A stretch of DNA of 41,900 bases, taken from contig JAAKFN010000003.1 of NCBI GenBank assembly GCA_011065045.1, forward strand, positions 1 through 41,900. Reading direction: 5' to 3'. The notes under the pieces were generated by a model. The model saw nothing but the letters and a program-made list of their open reading frames with translations, made no database searches and had not been told where the DNA came from. Origin of the DNA: Candidatus Anoxychlamydiales bacterium (GTDB taxonomy: Bacteria; Chlamydiota; Chlamydiia; Chlamydiales; SM23-39). Below are positions 18,201-27,128 of this stretch, piece after piece (position 1 is the first letter of the stretch; the number at the start of each line of letters is the position of its first letter). The translations under genes were made by a program, and so were the position numbers.

Positions 18201-18939
18201 CATTGGACTCTATTTTGCCAGTATGCTTTATAGCATTTGCATAAATATTACCATTTGATATTAATTTTATTTTTACTCCTTTTAAAAGACCCGAATTATT
18301 TATCCCAACCTCTTCTTTTGGTATCTCTTTATCTTCTGATAAAATAAAAATATTATTATTACCTTCCGGCTTTATTAATACTTTTGTTGAAGCTATTAAA
18401 TTAATATCTCCGCAAGAAGATTCAATTTGAGACTTATTCTTAATAGTTTTAGAGATTAGATAAACATCATTTTTTGCATTAATTTTACCTAAATTGATTA
18501 TCGATGTATCCAAATGACCTTCAAGAAACATCTCATTATCGAAATTAAAATCTACTTCTTTAAGATCTAAAGTAGATGCAAAAAAAGAATCTACATCGAT
18601 TTGGGCATTTTTTCCAATTATTATACCATTTGGATTTATTAAAAATACTTTACCATTAGATAATAAAGATCCTAAAATTGTTGTTTTGGTTTGTCCAATA
18701 ATTCTATTTAACACACAGCTATAATCATGAGGTTGAACGAAATTAATAATTTCATTTTCATTTATATTGAATTTATCCCAATTAATAATTACATTATCAT
18801 CAAAAGATTTAATTTCTAATCCATTCTCAACCTTAGAAACAAGAGTCTTTCCTGAAAGAGTTTGAATGTTACAATCATTAGCGAACAAACCTGCATTAAC
18901 AATTAACAATAATATTAAAAAAATTATGTTTATTTTCAT
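15226..18939 (-). CDS. TpsA-type exoprotein 1 (filamentous haemagglutinin/TPS domain)
   Basis: Signal-like MKINIIFLILLLIVNAGLFAND, then TPS domain (VIINWDKFNINENEIINFVQP..VLNRIIG..ILGSLLSNGKVFLINPNGIIIGKNAQIDVDSFFASTLDL) with NPNG motif and a long beta-helix-like repeat region. Track start is 18999. Confidence 0.9.
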   Translation of the reverse strand: MKINIIFLILLLIVNAGLFANDCNIQTLSGKTLVSKVENGLEIKSFDDNVIINWDKFNINENEIINFVQPHDYSCVLNRIIGQTKTTILGSLLSNGKVFLINPNGIIIGKNAQIDVDSFFASTLDLKEVDFNFDNEMFLEGHLDTSIINLGKINAKNDVYLISKTIKNKSQIESSCGDINLIASTKVLIKPEGNNNIFILSEDKEIPKEEVGINNSGLLKGVKIKLISNGNIYANAIKHTGKIESNGIKNIDGEVYLVAKEGLIQTKKNAQLIAKNENSTGGQVNILADEIRLEGNTLIDVSSKIGEGEVNIGGGYQGKDQRFFNSQMTSVSKNVKINSDAIINGNGGKVILWSDGWTSFLGDISSRGGSENGDGGFIEVSGLKNLIYRGRVNTKALNGKIGTLLLDPSDITISAAATSGGAFDGGSPTDTFTPTLAVANILNTDLTAALDAANVVIDTTSAFGSSGDISFTAVYTYTSAGTAGGSLTLNADNDININSALTLTFDVSSLANLNFNAGNDILIDADLNVDNANNITMVAGNDFTISTTNTFDCDNVSSIQLTAGATFTIANSGTGVPGNIDFSLSDNLGITANDITILGQIDNSFIGDLSLTATNDINIGPSTNVSTGPNVQSRVSTNTGTISVVAGNDLILTGGTTDDEQFAQIGRKATNVNCDIHLTVGRDLKLIAGGLGVNTDCFALIGHGGSGGFSDSSMIGDIIIHNIGRNCIVDARNGVNDSFAQIGHSAMNDANNLTFSGDIRGPSAGSYAPIQGDLDIFAGDENQAYAIIGHGGSNISGGTLTLSGDILVQANNIEIEGGDSQDTAAVVGFRVRMSAGTPAVTINNSNIKLKALDNLLVKAGTGSAGGGGPGLIGALINTTDVTRTSAFIDIDLIDIKCLGRTTLLGGVTNPNENIILLGAMTADLDSVLITTLGTSRSNLNIDIEGNFSAISRNGETVFIQNGTTTTAGRTLNIKTGQDFFMMAESKGVQVNAIDTAVLDIAQDLSLLSDTEQCIIDAQNTLNITVGRDVDLIGHCDGSSFTRATIQNRAGNLSIKAGRDITLGPWGEIANLGSGEIAVVVDNDFPNKWDIGSGSFFMNVHTEVGRSGGGIVRIFTASRSQNFITNQFGTSTFVNGAINNNVFTQGPLFVNSAIEQWATYFSSSFGGAPFTIFYKDFPFPSILSLFGQDPAFLYPDYELFYKPFYIYLYYDPLIRLPKQRKVPWNQLNEKIDLYKSQL

Positions 18940-19152
18940 TAAAAAAACATCACTTATATAAACCTTGTCTATATATATAGCAATACAGATTAATTTCATT
19001 ATTGTAAATAATGCATGCTTTAGAAAGAGAAAATAAATTACTTAAGACTCTGAAAACAAGACTATTATAACTTTAGGAAATTCTCGAGATCAAGAAATAA
19101 TTTCACCGCTTAATTAAAAAACACCCAAAACCACAGCATCTTGCATAAAACA

Positions 19153-21039
19153 TCAATTTGTTCTCGTAAAGGAAAAATCAGGTAAAGTTGAAATATTCGC
19201 TTTTTCAATAGTTATATCATTGGGACTAGCTAAATTCAAACTTGTAGCATCTCTACAACTGAAATTACCCTCAATTTTTATATCATTGCCAGCTGTAATA
19301 TTGATAATAGCGGAGCTTTTGCATTGCAAATCATGAGAAACGTTAGGGCCAAACCAAACATCCGTTGATGATATTATAGTAAAATCTTTTAAATCTGTTA
19401 TAGAAAAACCTCCTTTAAGTATCACATCATTTGCAGTAAAATTTAGAGTAACCTCTGTTCCTTCAATCATAGAGTTGGTTGTAAAATCATTACCAGCTGT
19501 ACAATTTATTGAAACATTGCTTCCTGCCAAAGCAGTATAATTTAGCAAACCGCTAATATCAATATTTCGATCTGCAATCAAAGTTAGAGACCCAGAATTT
19601 ATAGTTTGTGGAAAATAATAAAATGAACTAGATAAACAAATGTCCCCTGTAGCAGAAAAGGCTGAGTCAGTATCGATCACCACATTAGCGTTATCTAAAG
19701 CTGCATATAAATCACTAAGATAGATGAAGGAAGTACCCGCTGTTAATACGTAAGAGTCTGTAGGAGTTAGTCCATTAAAAGATCCTCCTGATGGTTGTTT
19801 TTTACCGATAGTAATATTTGATGGATCTAATAACATAGTTCCCAAAAATCCATTTTTTGCACTCGTATTTATCTCCCCATCAAAATTCAATTGTTTAATA
19901 CCCGATATTTCAATAAAGCCCCCATCACCAGATATTTCTCCACCTTTAGTTGAAATACTACCATGAAATGTCGTGCCTCCATCAGACCATAAAATTATTT
20001 TACCTCCATTTCCGTTCACAGTCGCATCAGCATTAATTTTTACATTTTTTGATACAGTAGTCATTTGAGAATTAAAGAATTTATCATCCTTGCCCCGATA
20101 CCCGCCTCCTATATTTACTTCTCCCTCTCCGAGTTCTGAAGAAACATCGATTAGAGTCTTACCCTCTAATCTAATATCATCTGCTAAAATATTTACTCGC
20201 CCACCAGTCGAGTTCTCATTTTTAGCAATTAATTGTGCATTTTTTTTAGTTTGTATCAAACCATCCTTTGCTACTAAATAAATTTCTCCATTTATATTTT
20301 TTATTCCATTAGCTTCTATAACGCCGCTATGATTTATTGCACATTGATAGATGTTTCCTTTTGAGCTCAGATTGGTTTTTATAGCTTTTATTAGGCCTGA
20401 GTTTTCTATTCCAATTTCGTTTTTTATTTCCTCTTTCTCGTCTATTTGAATAAAAATATTATCTTCATTATTTGGTTTTATTAAAACTTTAGTTGAAGCA
20501 ATTAAATTAGCTCCACCATTTTTTACAAATATCTGACCATAATTTTTAATTGATTTTGATATCAAATATACTTCTTTTTCTGCCTCAATTTTACCAAGAT
20601 TAATTATTGAAGAATTTTGATCTCCGTAAAATACCAAATCATTCTTTGAATTGAAATCCAGAAGTTTTAGAGTAGATGCAAAAAAGGAATCTGCTTTAAT
20701 TTGAGCATCTTGTCCAATTATTATACCATTCTGATTCAGTAGAAAGAAAGAGCCATTTGATTCTAAATTCCCCAAAAGAACTGATGTGTTATTTCCTGTA
20801 ATTCGATTTAATACCGCTGAATCTTTTGAAGGCTGATTAAATCTAACAGTTTCTTGAGCAGAAATATTAAAGTCTTTCCAATCAATAATTGTTTTCTCAG
20901 TCTTTAAAAAAACGTCTAATTCATTTGTTTTTTCAAAAAACATTGCTTCTCCTAAACGGCTTTCAGCGCCTAAAGGCAAAGAAAACACCTTGAAGCTAAA
21001 AAAAAGCATAATTATGCAATGCTTAAATAATTTTTTCAT
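19153..21039 (-). CDS. TpsA-type exoprotein 2 (shorter paralog)
   Basis: TPS domain IIDWKDFNISAQETVRFNQPSKDSAVLNRITG..FFLLNQNGIIIGQDAQIKADSFFASTLKL. Extensive similarity to the neighbouring TpsA over the N-terminal two thirds; starts 8 nt after the tpsB stop. Confidence 0.88.
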   Translation of the reverse strand: MKKLFKHCIIMLFFSFKVFSLPLGAESRLGEAMFFEKTNELDVFLKTEKTIIDWKDFNISAQETVRFNQPSKDSAVLNRITGNNTSVLLGNLESNGSFFLLNQNGIIIGQDAQIKADSFFASTLKLLDFNSKNDLVFYGDQNSSIINLGKIEAEKEVYLISKSIKNYGQIFVKNGGANLIASTKVLIKPNNEDNIFIQIDEKEEIKNEIGIENSGLIKAIKTNLSSKGNIYQCAINHSGVIEANGIKNINGEIYLVAKDGLIQTKKNAQLIAKNENSTGGRVNILADDIRLEGKTLIDVSSELGEGEVNIGGGYRGKDDKFFNSQMTTVSKNVKINADATVNGNGGKIILWSDGGTTFHGSISTKGGEISGDGGFIEISGIKQLNFDGEINTSAKNGFLGTMLLDPSNITIGKKQPSGGSFNGLTPTDSYVLTAGTSFIYLSDLYAALDNANVVIDTDSAFSATGDICLSSSFYYFPQTINSGSLTLIADRNIDISGLLNYTALAGSNVSINCTAGNDFTTNSMIEGTEVTLNFTANDVILKGGFSITDLKDFTIISSTDVWFGPNVSHDLQCKSSAIINITAGNDIKIEGNFSCRDATSLNLASPNDITIEKANISTLPDFSFTRTN

Positions 21040-21047
21040 AAAAATCC

Positions 21048-22997
21048 TTAAAAATTAAGATTGAAACCAAAATGCCACCTGCCTAGTTTATTTCTTGGTT
21101 CGAATTCTTTGATTTCATGTAATTTAAATCCCCAATCAATTCTAAAGGCAAGGTTGGGAAATGTTTGATATCGCAGCCCCCCCCCTGCCCCCATTAAGTA
21201 TATAAAATCTTTCACAGTCTCTATTTCTGTACTATCCCAGCCACACCCATAGTCTATAAAAGCTAAAAACTTCAAAGCTTCTTTAAATTTGATTTTTCTA
21301 TTACTTATAAGTTTCATTGGACAGGTATATCCTTCAATATTAAAAATAACTCCATTGTCTTTATTTACAATTCTATACTCATAACCTCTAACTGTATTAT
21401 ACCCTCCTAACCCTAATTGCTCTGAAGACAAAAGATTATTCGATGAAAATTGAGATGTATAGTTAATTACCAACTCATAATCCTTGGGCAATTTAAAAAT
21501 TGGAGTAACCTTTTGCATTGAATAAAAATAACTGTTTTTAGCATGAGGTCTAAGTTCAGAAAATCTTTGATTACTTTGTTTTTCCATTATATCCCCTGGA
21601 GATAATACAAAAATAATTTCGACAGGAATATTAAAATTACCCAGTTCATACCTACCATTATAATCGCATACTAATTGTGTAATATTCACAGAATTTCCAA
21701 TAAAAGGTCTTTGTCTATAAGTAAGATTTATATTTTCTCTTTTATAATCAAATCCGATGCTTAAATCATGAAGATAATGCTTTATTGGTTTAATTGGAAA
21801 AGTATATCTTGCGCTGAACTGCACTGACCTTCCTTCGTTTTTTAAATCTTCAATAGTTTTTTTTGGTTTAAATTGAGCATACCCCCCATATAAAGTTAAT
21901 ATTCTTTTTCCAAATATCGGCAATGCATAACTAGCTGTAAAAGCTTGGAATCTATTAATATTTGTAGAAGCTGTATATTGAAATGTAACAATATGATCTA
22001 ATCCCCATGCATTTCCCCAGTTAAACCCTGCAATTAATCTCTCTTTTTCTGTAGCCTCAAATCCAGTATTTTCAGCTCCGACATATGCTCTGAAGGGATA
22101 TCTATCGTCAATAAAATATTCAAGATCAGTGGTGTTTTCTTTATTTCCTGGAGAAAAAACTATAGAAGCATTTCTAAAAGGATTTCGATTTATCCAATAA
22201 AGATCTTGTATTATGCTTTGAGTATCAATAGATTTATTTGGTTTAAGGGATATATAATTTTGAATGTTCTTCTCTGAAAAGTATTTATTACCTTTAATGC
22301 TAATATCACAAGCCGTACTCTCATAAACTATAATCTTTATCACATTATTTTGGATTTTTTGCTCAGGCAAACTAACAATTACAAATGGATGAAAATTATC
22401 TTGATAATAGTTTAATATTGTTTGCTTGATATCTTCTATTATCTTTTCATTAAGTTCACGACATAAAAAACCTTTTAACCGATCATGAAATGTTTTATAA
22501 AATGTTGGCAAGCATAAGTTTTCAACAGTTATTCCCTTTATATTTTCAACTTTATCGAGTTCTTCGTTCGGCCCTGATATGTAAATTCCTTCAATAGTTC
22601 TTTTATCAAAATTTGTATATTCGATTGAGTCTTTACTTTCATTATGCTCTTTGTTCTTTTTCGGGGGTTTTTCTACTTCCACCAAAACATTTCCTTCATT
22701 ACAAAAAAAATTATGAGTGTCTATTTTGTTCTCTTTAAATGGTAAAAAAAGACCTAATGAATCCAATGGTTGCTTTACTTGAAAGCTATTTTTGACATTA
22801 AATGTTTCAATGCTTTTATTTTTTATTTGATAATTTTCTTGAACATCTTCAAGCTTATTATTAATTACAATTTCTTTTTTAGCATCGACAGATTCCTGAC
22901 TAGCAAAAGGACGTTTTTCATTTACAATAAAATGATTAAAAACAAAATTAACAATCAAATTAATAAAGAGACAAGCTGATGTCCAAACAATAAACAT
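21048..22997 (-). CDS. TpsB-type outer-membrane transporter (ShlB/FhaC/HecB family)
   Basis: POTRA-like IKIIVYESTACDISIKGNKYFSEKNIQNYISLKPNKSIDTQSIIQDLYWINRNPFRNASIVFSPG, beta-barrel with LGLGGYNTVRGYEYR (VRGY motif), C-terminal Phe (WHFGFNLNF). Confidence 0.93.
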   Translation of the reverse strand: MFIVWTSACLFINLIVNFVFNHFIVNEKRPFASQESVDAKKEIVINNKLEDVQENYQIKNKSIETFNVKNSFQVKQPLDSLGLFLPFKENKIDTHNFFCNEGNVLVEVEKPPKKNKEHNESKDSIEYTNFDKRTIEGIYISGPNEELDKVENIKGITVENLCLPTFYKTFHDRLKGFLCRELNEKIIEDIKQTILNYYQDNFHPFVIVSLPEQKIQNNVIKIIVYESTACDISIKGNKYFSEKNIQNYISLKPNKSIDTQSIIQDLYWINRNPFRNASIVFSPGNKENTTDLEYFIDDRYPFRAYVGAENTGFEATEKERLIAGFNWGNAWGLDHIVTFQYTASTNINRFQAFTASYALPIFGKRILTLYGGYAQFKPKKTIEDLKNEGRSVQFSARYTFPIKPIKHYLHDLSIGFDYKRENINLTYRQRPFIGNSVNITQLVCDYNGRYELGNFNIPVEIIFVLSPGDIMEKQSNQRFSELRPHAKNSYFYSMQKVTPIFKLPKDYELVINYTSQFSSNNLLSSEQLGLGGYNTVRGYEYRIVNKDNGVIFNIEGYTCPMKLISNRKIKFKEALKFLAFIDYGCGWDSTEIETVKDFIYLMGAGGGLRYQTFPNLAFRIDWGFKLHEIKEFEPRNKLGRWHFGFNLNF

Positions 22998-23530
22998 TTT
23001 TATACCATACCATTTTATACCATACCATAATTTTATTTTTATATAATACTCTATTATTTAAATTATACAGTTCAAGAATTGGGCAAAGGAGCGCCGATAG
23101 CCTGAAAACCGTTTGCCTAAAGTCATCAAAATATTCATAATAAGTGTTATAAATCACTCTTTGCTTTAACCATTTCCAGAGTCTTTCTATTGGATTTAAA
23201 TTAGGACTATAAGGTGGTAAAAAATGAAACTGTATTTTAGATCCTTCTAAATAATTTTTTACCGCTTGGTTTTTGTAATATCTAGCATTATCTAAAAAAT
23301 ATGAATCTTTCTTTTTGTGGGATATGCTTTTTCTATTTTATCCAAAAATGAAATGGTTGCTTGAGTATTTAACATAGAATCTTCTTGAAAATGAAGCTTT
23401 CCCTCTATAACATCAACAGCTACGGAAATGTTAAGTCTTTGCCTTCCGGTATTTGAACAAATCTCTTTTATCGCGTTCTTTTTTATGTTGCTTTAGCAAA
23501 GAAGCTCTTGCTTCGTCTATCAAAAAAATT
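22960..23530 (-). pseudogene. IS630-family (DDE_3) transposase remnant, frameshifted
   Basis: Reverse-strand reading gives FLIDEARASLLKQHKK / NAIKEICSNTGRQRLNISVAVDVIEGKLHFQEDSMLNTQATISFLDKIEKAYPTKRKIHIF / LDNARYYKNQAVKNYLEGSKIQFHFLPPYSPNLNPIERLWKWLKQRVIYNTYYEYFDDFRQ. Frame changes near 23480-23495 and at the A6 run 23294-23299. Confidence 0.88.
22998..23027. repeat. Perfect 15-bp tandem duplication abutting the tpsB start codon
   Basis: TTTTATACCATACCA x2 (22998-23012, 23013-23027). Confidence 0.9.
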
Positions 23531-23702
23531 TATACTAAAAATTTTATAAAACTTGGAAATTTATTGTAAAAGTTTTTTTAACCTTCGCTCCCGAGATGTC
23601 TCTTTTATTTTAATCACTCTTTAAGGTCTTTATTGGAAAAAAGATCTTATTTTTTCTAAAAACTTTTTTGTAATCTTTATCAGAGTTATAAATATCAATA
23701 AA

Positions 23703-24464
23703 TTAAGCAAAGAAAAACTTATTAGCATTATCAAAAGTTATTTTTGCAATTTCTTCTAAACTTTTATTTTTAATATTTGCGATAACCTCTGCTGTTTCAA
23801 CAACATTAGCAGGTTCATTTTTCTTGCCTCTTTTAGATTGGGGAGAGAGAAGAGGAGAGTCTGTCTCTATTAAAATACTTTCTACTGGAATATCTTTTAA
23901 AACATCTCTAAGATCCGATGAGTTTTTAAAAGTTATAATCCCACTAAAAGATATGAGCCAGCCTCTATCTAGCACTTTTTTAGCTTCCTTTTTTGTTCCT
24001 GTAAAACAGTGTAAAACGGCCCTGCTATGTTCTATTTCATCCGCTATTTTAAAAATATCATCAAATGCATCTCTTGCATGAATGATAAGAGGTAAATCAT
24101 TTTCTTTTGCAAGTTTTAAATAGTTTTTAAAAAACATCTGTTGAAACTCTTTTTTATCTAAGCCGTAAAAATAATCAAGGCCCGTCTCCCCTATAGCTAT
24201 TAATTTTTTATTTAGCGCTGCCTTTTTAACATCTTCAAACAAGATATCTCTATCATTATCAGCTCCATGAGGGGTTGTAGCAGCTGCTGCAAAAACAAAA
24301 TCATATTTTTGAGAGAGCTCTAATCCCCTATCTAAAGATCCTAGATCAGTGCAGATATTCACAATTTTTGTAACATTTGCTTTTTTTGCTCTTTTTATGA
24401 TTTCATCTAAACTATCGTAATCACCCTCACCTGTTAGATGAGCATGTGAATCAAAAAATTCCAT
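23703..24464 (-). CDS. tatD: TatD-family deoxyribonuclease
   Basis: FFDSHAHLTGEGDYD, IGETGLDYFYG, LPLIIHARDAFDD, VLHCFTGTKKEA, ILIETDSPLLSPQ. Confidence 0.97.
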   Translation of the reverse strand: MEFFDSHAHLTGEGDYDSLDEIIKRAKKANVTKIVNICTDLGSLDRGLELSQKYDFVFAAAATTPHGADNDRDILFEDVKKAALNKKLIAIGETGLDYFYGLDKKEFQQMFFKNYLKLAKENDLPLIIHARDAFDDIFKIADEIEHSRAVLHCFTGTKKEAKKVLDRGWLISFSGIITFKNSSDLRDVLKDIPVESILIETDSPLLSPQSKRGKKNEPANVVETAEVIANIKNKSLEEIAKITFDNANKFFFA

Positions 24465-24692
24465 TTTTCTTTCTCATTTTTATATGACTTTTTCGCATGT
24501 CATGTCGAGTTTGTCAAGGACATTTTCGACATAGACTTCAAAAATGCCAGATCTCAAACCAACGCTACACACTAAACATCCTTTATATTACATATTAATT
24601 AAAAAAAAATAAGCGGTAATTATATTTTTAATACTAGAAATTAAATAAACGCACATTATATAATTAATTTAACCAATTAAATATAAACTAAT

Positions 24693-25232
24693 ATGTCATT
24701 TATAACACCCCCTCGTAATAACCTCTCTTTGCAAGAGATTTCATCTATAAAATATTTTTTTGAAAGTTCAACAAAAGAACTTCCCTCATTTCAGAAGGAT
24801 GTTATTTATGATCAAATATTAAAGGTTATGAAAAAATCTTTATCTGATGAAGATTGGACAAATTTTTTAAATTCTGAAATGAAATTACTTTGTGATCAAG
24901 CTAAGGTTGAGACGTTTTTTCAAAATGATAAATGCTTTACTGGTTTCATTGAATATTTAATTGAGGAGCGCCAACTCGAATTCGCTGAAAGAATAACCAA
25001 AACTCAGGAAGATAATAACCCTTTAATAAGAAGTCTTTTATCTAAAATAGCATTAAAATATCAAGATTTAGAAAATGATGCTGAACATGAAAGAATAATT
25101 GTTCAGCAGTTTGGCTATGGTTTTAATGCTGATTTTTCTCCTTGTCTCTTATTGGCTTATTATGAAGAAAACATAGTAGTAAAAACCATCAGAGCAACTC
25201 ATAGCATTTTAAAAAAAATCCCTCTTTTTTAA
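24693..25232 (+). CDS. Hypothetical protein
   Basis: 179-aa ORF, alpha-helix rich; no recognised family. Confidence 0.55.
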   Translation: MSFITPPRNNLSLQEISSIKYFFESSTKELPSFQKDVIYDQILKVMKKSLSDEDWTNFLNSEMKLLCDQAKVETFFQNDKCFTGFIEYLIEERQLEFAERITKTQEDNNPLIRSLLSKIALKYQDLENDAEHERIIVQQFGYGFNADFSPCLLLAYYEENIVVKTIRATHSILKKIPLF

Positions 25233-25294
25233 TACATTTGCTTTAATACAAATCTCAAAGTGTGTCAAGATATAGAAAAAAATGAGATTTTATT

Positions 25295-26002
25295 ATGATT
25301 GCAATGTCTCCTATACTAAATGCTTATTTTCAAGCAGATCTTTTTGGTAAATTTATCTTTTTTTCATTATTTATTTTATCTATAGCTTCTTGGGTAATAC
25401 TTTTACATAAAATGTATCTAGCTAAAAAACTAAAATTATTAAATTCGAGTTTTGAAAAAAAGGTTCAAACAAACAGCGAAAACATTTTATCTATAAACAT
25501 AAACTCTAACCTTACATATCCCTACTTAAATATTTATAAAAGTTTGAAAGATAAAACCTTAGAAATTTTAAATAAGAATCGTTTTTTTATAAACGAGAAA
25601 AAAAAGGTATATATGTCGAGTAAAGATATCGAACTTATAGATTCGCATTTAGACGTTGAGATTTTAAAACAGATAAAACTTTTAGAACAAAATCTATTTA
25701 TACTTCCTACAGTTGTAACTTTAGGTCCATTTTTAGGGCTTTTAGGTACTGTTTGGGGAATTTTAATAACTTTTAATTCGCTTCAAACTCAGTCTTTATT
25801 GAATAACAACACCTCTATATTATCTGGTCTTTCTATGGCTCTATCTACAACAGTTGTTGGGCTTATGGTTGCCATACCAGCTCTCATTGCATATAATTAT
25901 TTAAAGAATTGGATAAAAAATTTTAGAAGCGACATGCTGCATTTTTCACATGGATTAATAACAACTTTAGAGATTCAATATAGAAATGTTGACGTAAAAT
26001 AA
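25295..26002 (+). CDS. exbB: MotA/TolQ/ExbB proton channel family protein
   Basis: VVTLGPFLGLLGTVWGILITFNSL...ILSGLSMALSTTVVGLMVAIPALIAYN. Confidence 0.95.
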   Translation: MIAMSPILNAYFQADLFGKFIFFSLFILSIASWVILLHKMYLAKKLKLLNSSFEKKVQTNSENILSININSNLTYPYLNIYKSLKDKTLEILNKNRFFINEKKKVYMSSKDIELIDSHLDVEILKQIKLLEQNLFILPTVVTLGPFLGLLGTVWGILITFNSLQTQSLLNNNTSILSGLSMALSTTVVGLMVAIPALIAYNYLKNWIKNFRSDMLHFSHGLITTLEIQYRNVDVK

Positions 26003-26003
26003 T

Positions 26004-26417
26004 ATGAGAAAAAAAAAGTTTCTACAAAACTCTAGTGATCTTGATGAAAATTTAATTAATTTAACCCCCTTAATTGATGTTGTCTTTGTTGTATTAATTT
26101 CATTTATTTTAATAGCTCCTCTTTTAGAAGTAGATCATATAAATTTGGCTGAAGGTTCTACAAAAAGTGATAAAAACATTGAACAAACTTCAATAGTTTT
26201 AAAAGTAAAAGAAGATAATTCTATATTGATAAATAATAGATTAGTGACACTTCTAGAGCTAAAAGATCTCTTAAAAGAAAAAAAAAGATCTAATCCCAAT
26301 CAAATCCCCCAGCTATATCATGATAAAAAAGCTACATTTGGCTCATATCAATCCATTAAAAATCTAGTAGAGCTCTCAGGCTTTGAAAAGCTAGATGTTG
26401 TTCTGCAGCCTGATTAA
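26004..26417 (+). CDS. exbD: ExbD/TolR family biopolymer transport protein
   Basis: INLTPLIDVVFVVLISFILIAPLLEV TM segment with conserved Asp, periplasmic domain. Confidence 0.93.
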   Translation: MRKKKFLQNSSDLDENLINLTPLIDVVFVVLISFILIAPLLEVDHINLAEGSTKSDKNIEQTSIVLKVKEDNSILINNRLVTLLELKDLLKEKKRSNPNQIPQLYHDKKATFGSYQSIKNLVELSGFEKLDVVLQPD

Positions 26418-26432
26418 AAAATTTTAAGATTT

Positions 26433-27128
26433 ATGAAAAGAAAACCCAATCTATTTAACATTAATAAAAAGACAATTTATAGAGTTGTAACTTTTCATTT
26501 TATTGTTATTTTATGTTTAGTAATTCCATTTAGATCTTTTAAAAAACAAAAAAAACAAAGTTTGGTAGTAAATAATATTATATTAAAGCCAGAGATAAAA
26601 CCTATACCAAAACAAACTTTTATAAAAAGGGCCCCTATAAAAAAATCCCCCACAAGACCAATCCCAGTAAAAAAAGCTCCTATTCAAAAAAAAACACCTC
26701 TAAAAAAAGCAGTTCCTATTGATAAACAAAAATACTTATCTCTTTTAGATAAACTAGAAAAGCAAATAAAAAGCTTAGATGATAAAAAAGAGATCATAAA
26801 AAAGTCTGATCTTAGAATACCTAAAAAAGTAAAAACTTTGAGCCTTGATCAAAAAATTGAAACCGCCTCATTTGATAATTTTTCAAAATTTAAACAAATT
26901 TTAGTAAAAGAATTGCAAGACAATCTAAATCTTCCCGAATACGGCGAAGTAAGAGTTTCGTTTATAATACATCCCGAAGGAAAAATAACAGATGTTTTGA
27001 TTTTGGACTCTAAAAGCGAAATAAATCAAAGTTATTTAAAAAATAGCTTATCTGAGATATCATTTAAAAATATGGAAAAAGTATTTCAAGAAAAGAAAAA
27101 ACTAATTGTGATTTTTAAAAATGATTAA
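26433..27128 (+). CDS. TonB/TolA-like energy-transducer protein
   Basis: N-terminal TM helix, Pro/Lys-rich linker ([32 protein letters not shown]), C-terminal [24 protein letters not shown] TonB_C-like. Confidence 0.8.
   Translation: MKRKPNLFNINKKTIYRVVTFHFIVILCLVIPFRSFKKQKKQSLVVNNIILKPEIKPIPKQTFIKRAPIKKSPTRPIPVKKAPIQKKTPLKKAVPIDKQKYLSLLDKLEKQIKSLDDKKEIIKKSDLRIPKKVKTLSLDQKIETASFDNFSKFKQILVKELQDNLNLPEYGEVRVSFIIHPEGKITDVLILDSKSEINQSYLKNSLSEISFKNMEKVFQEKKKLIVIFKND

Noticed and set aside
15226-19152. Contact-dependent inhibition (CdiA-CT toxin/immunity) system
   Set aside because: No VENN-like motif, no recognisable toxin domain at the TpsA C-termini, and no small immunity ORF downstream.
24500-24535. 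ATGTCGA...TCGACAT 7-bp inverted repeat upstream of tatD
   Set aside because: Short arms with a long loop; could occur by chance and no regulator or terminator logic.
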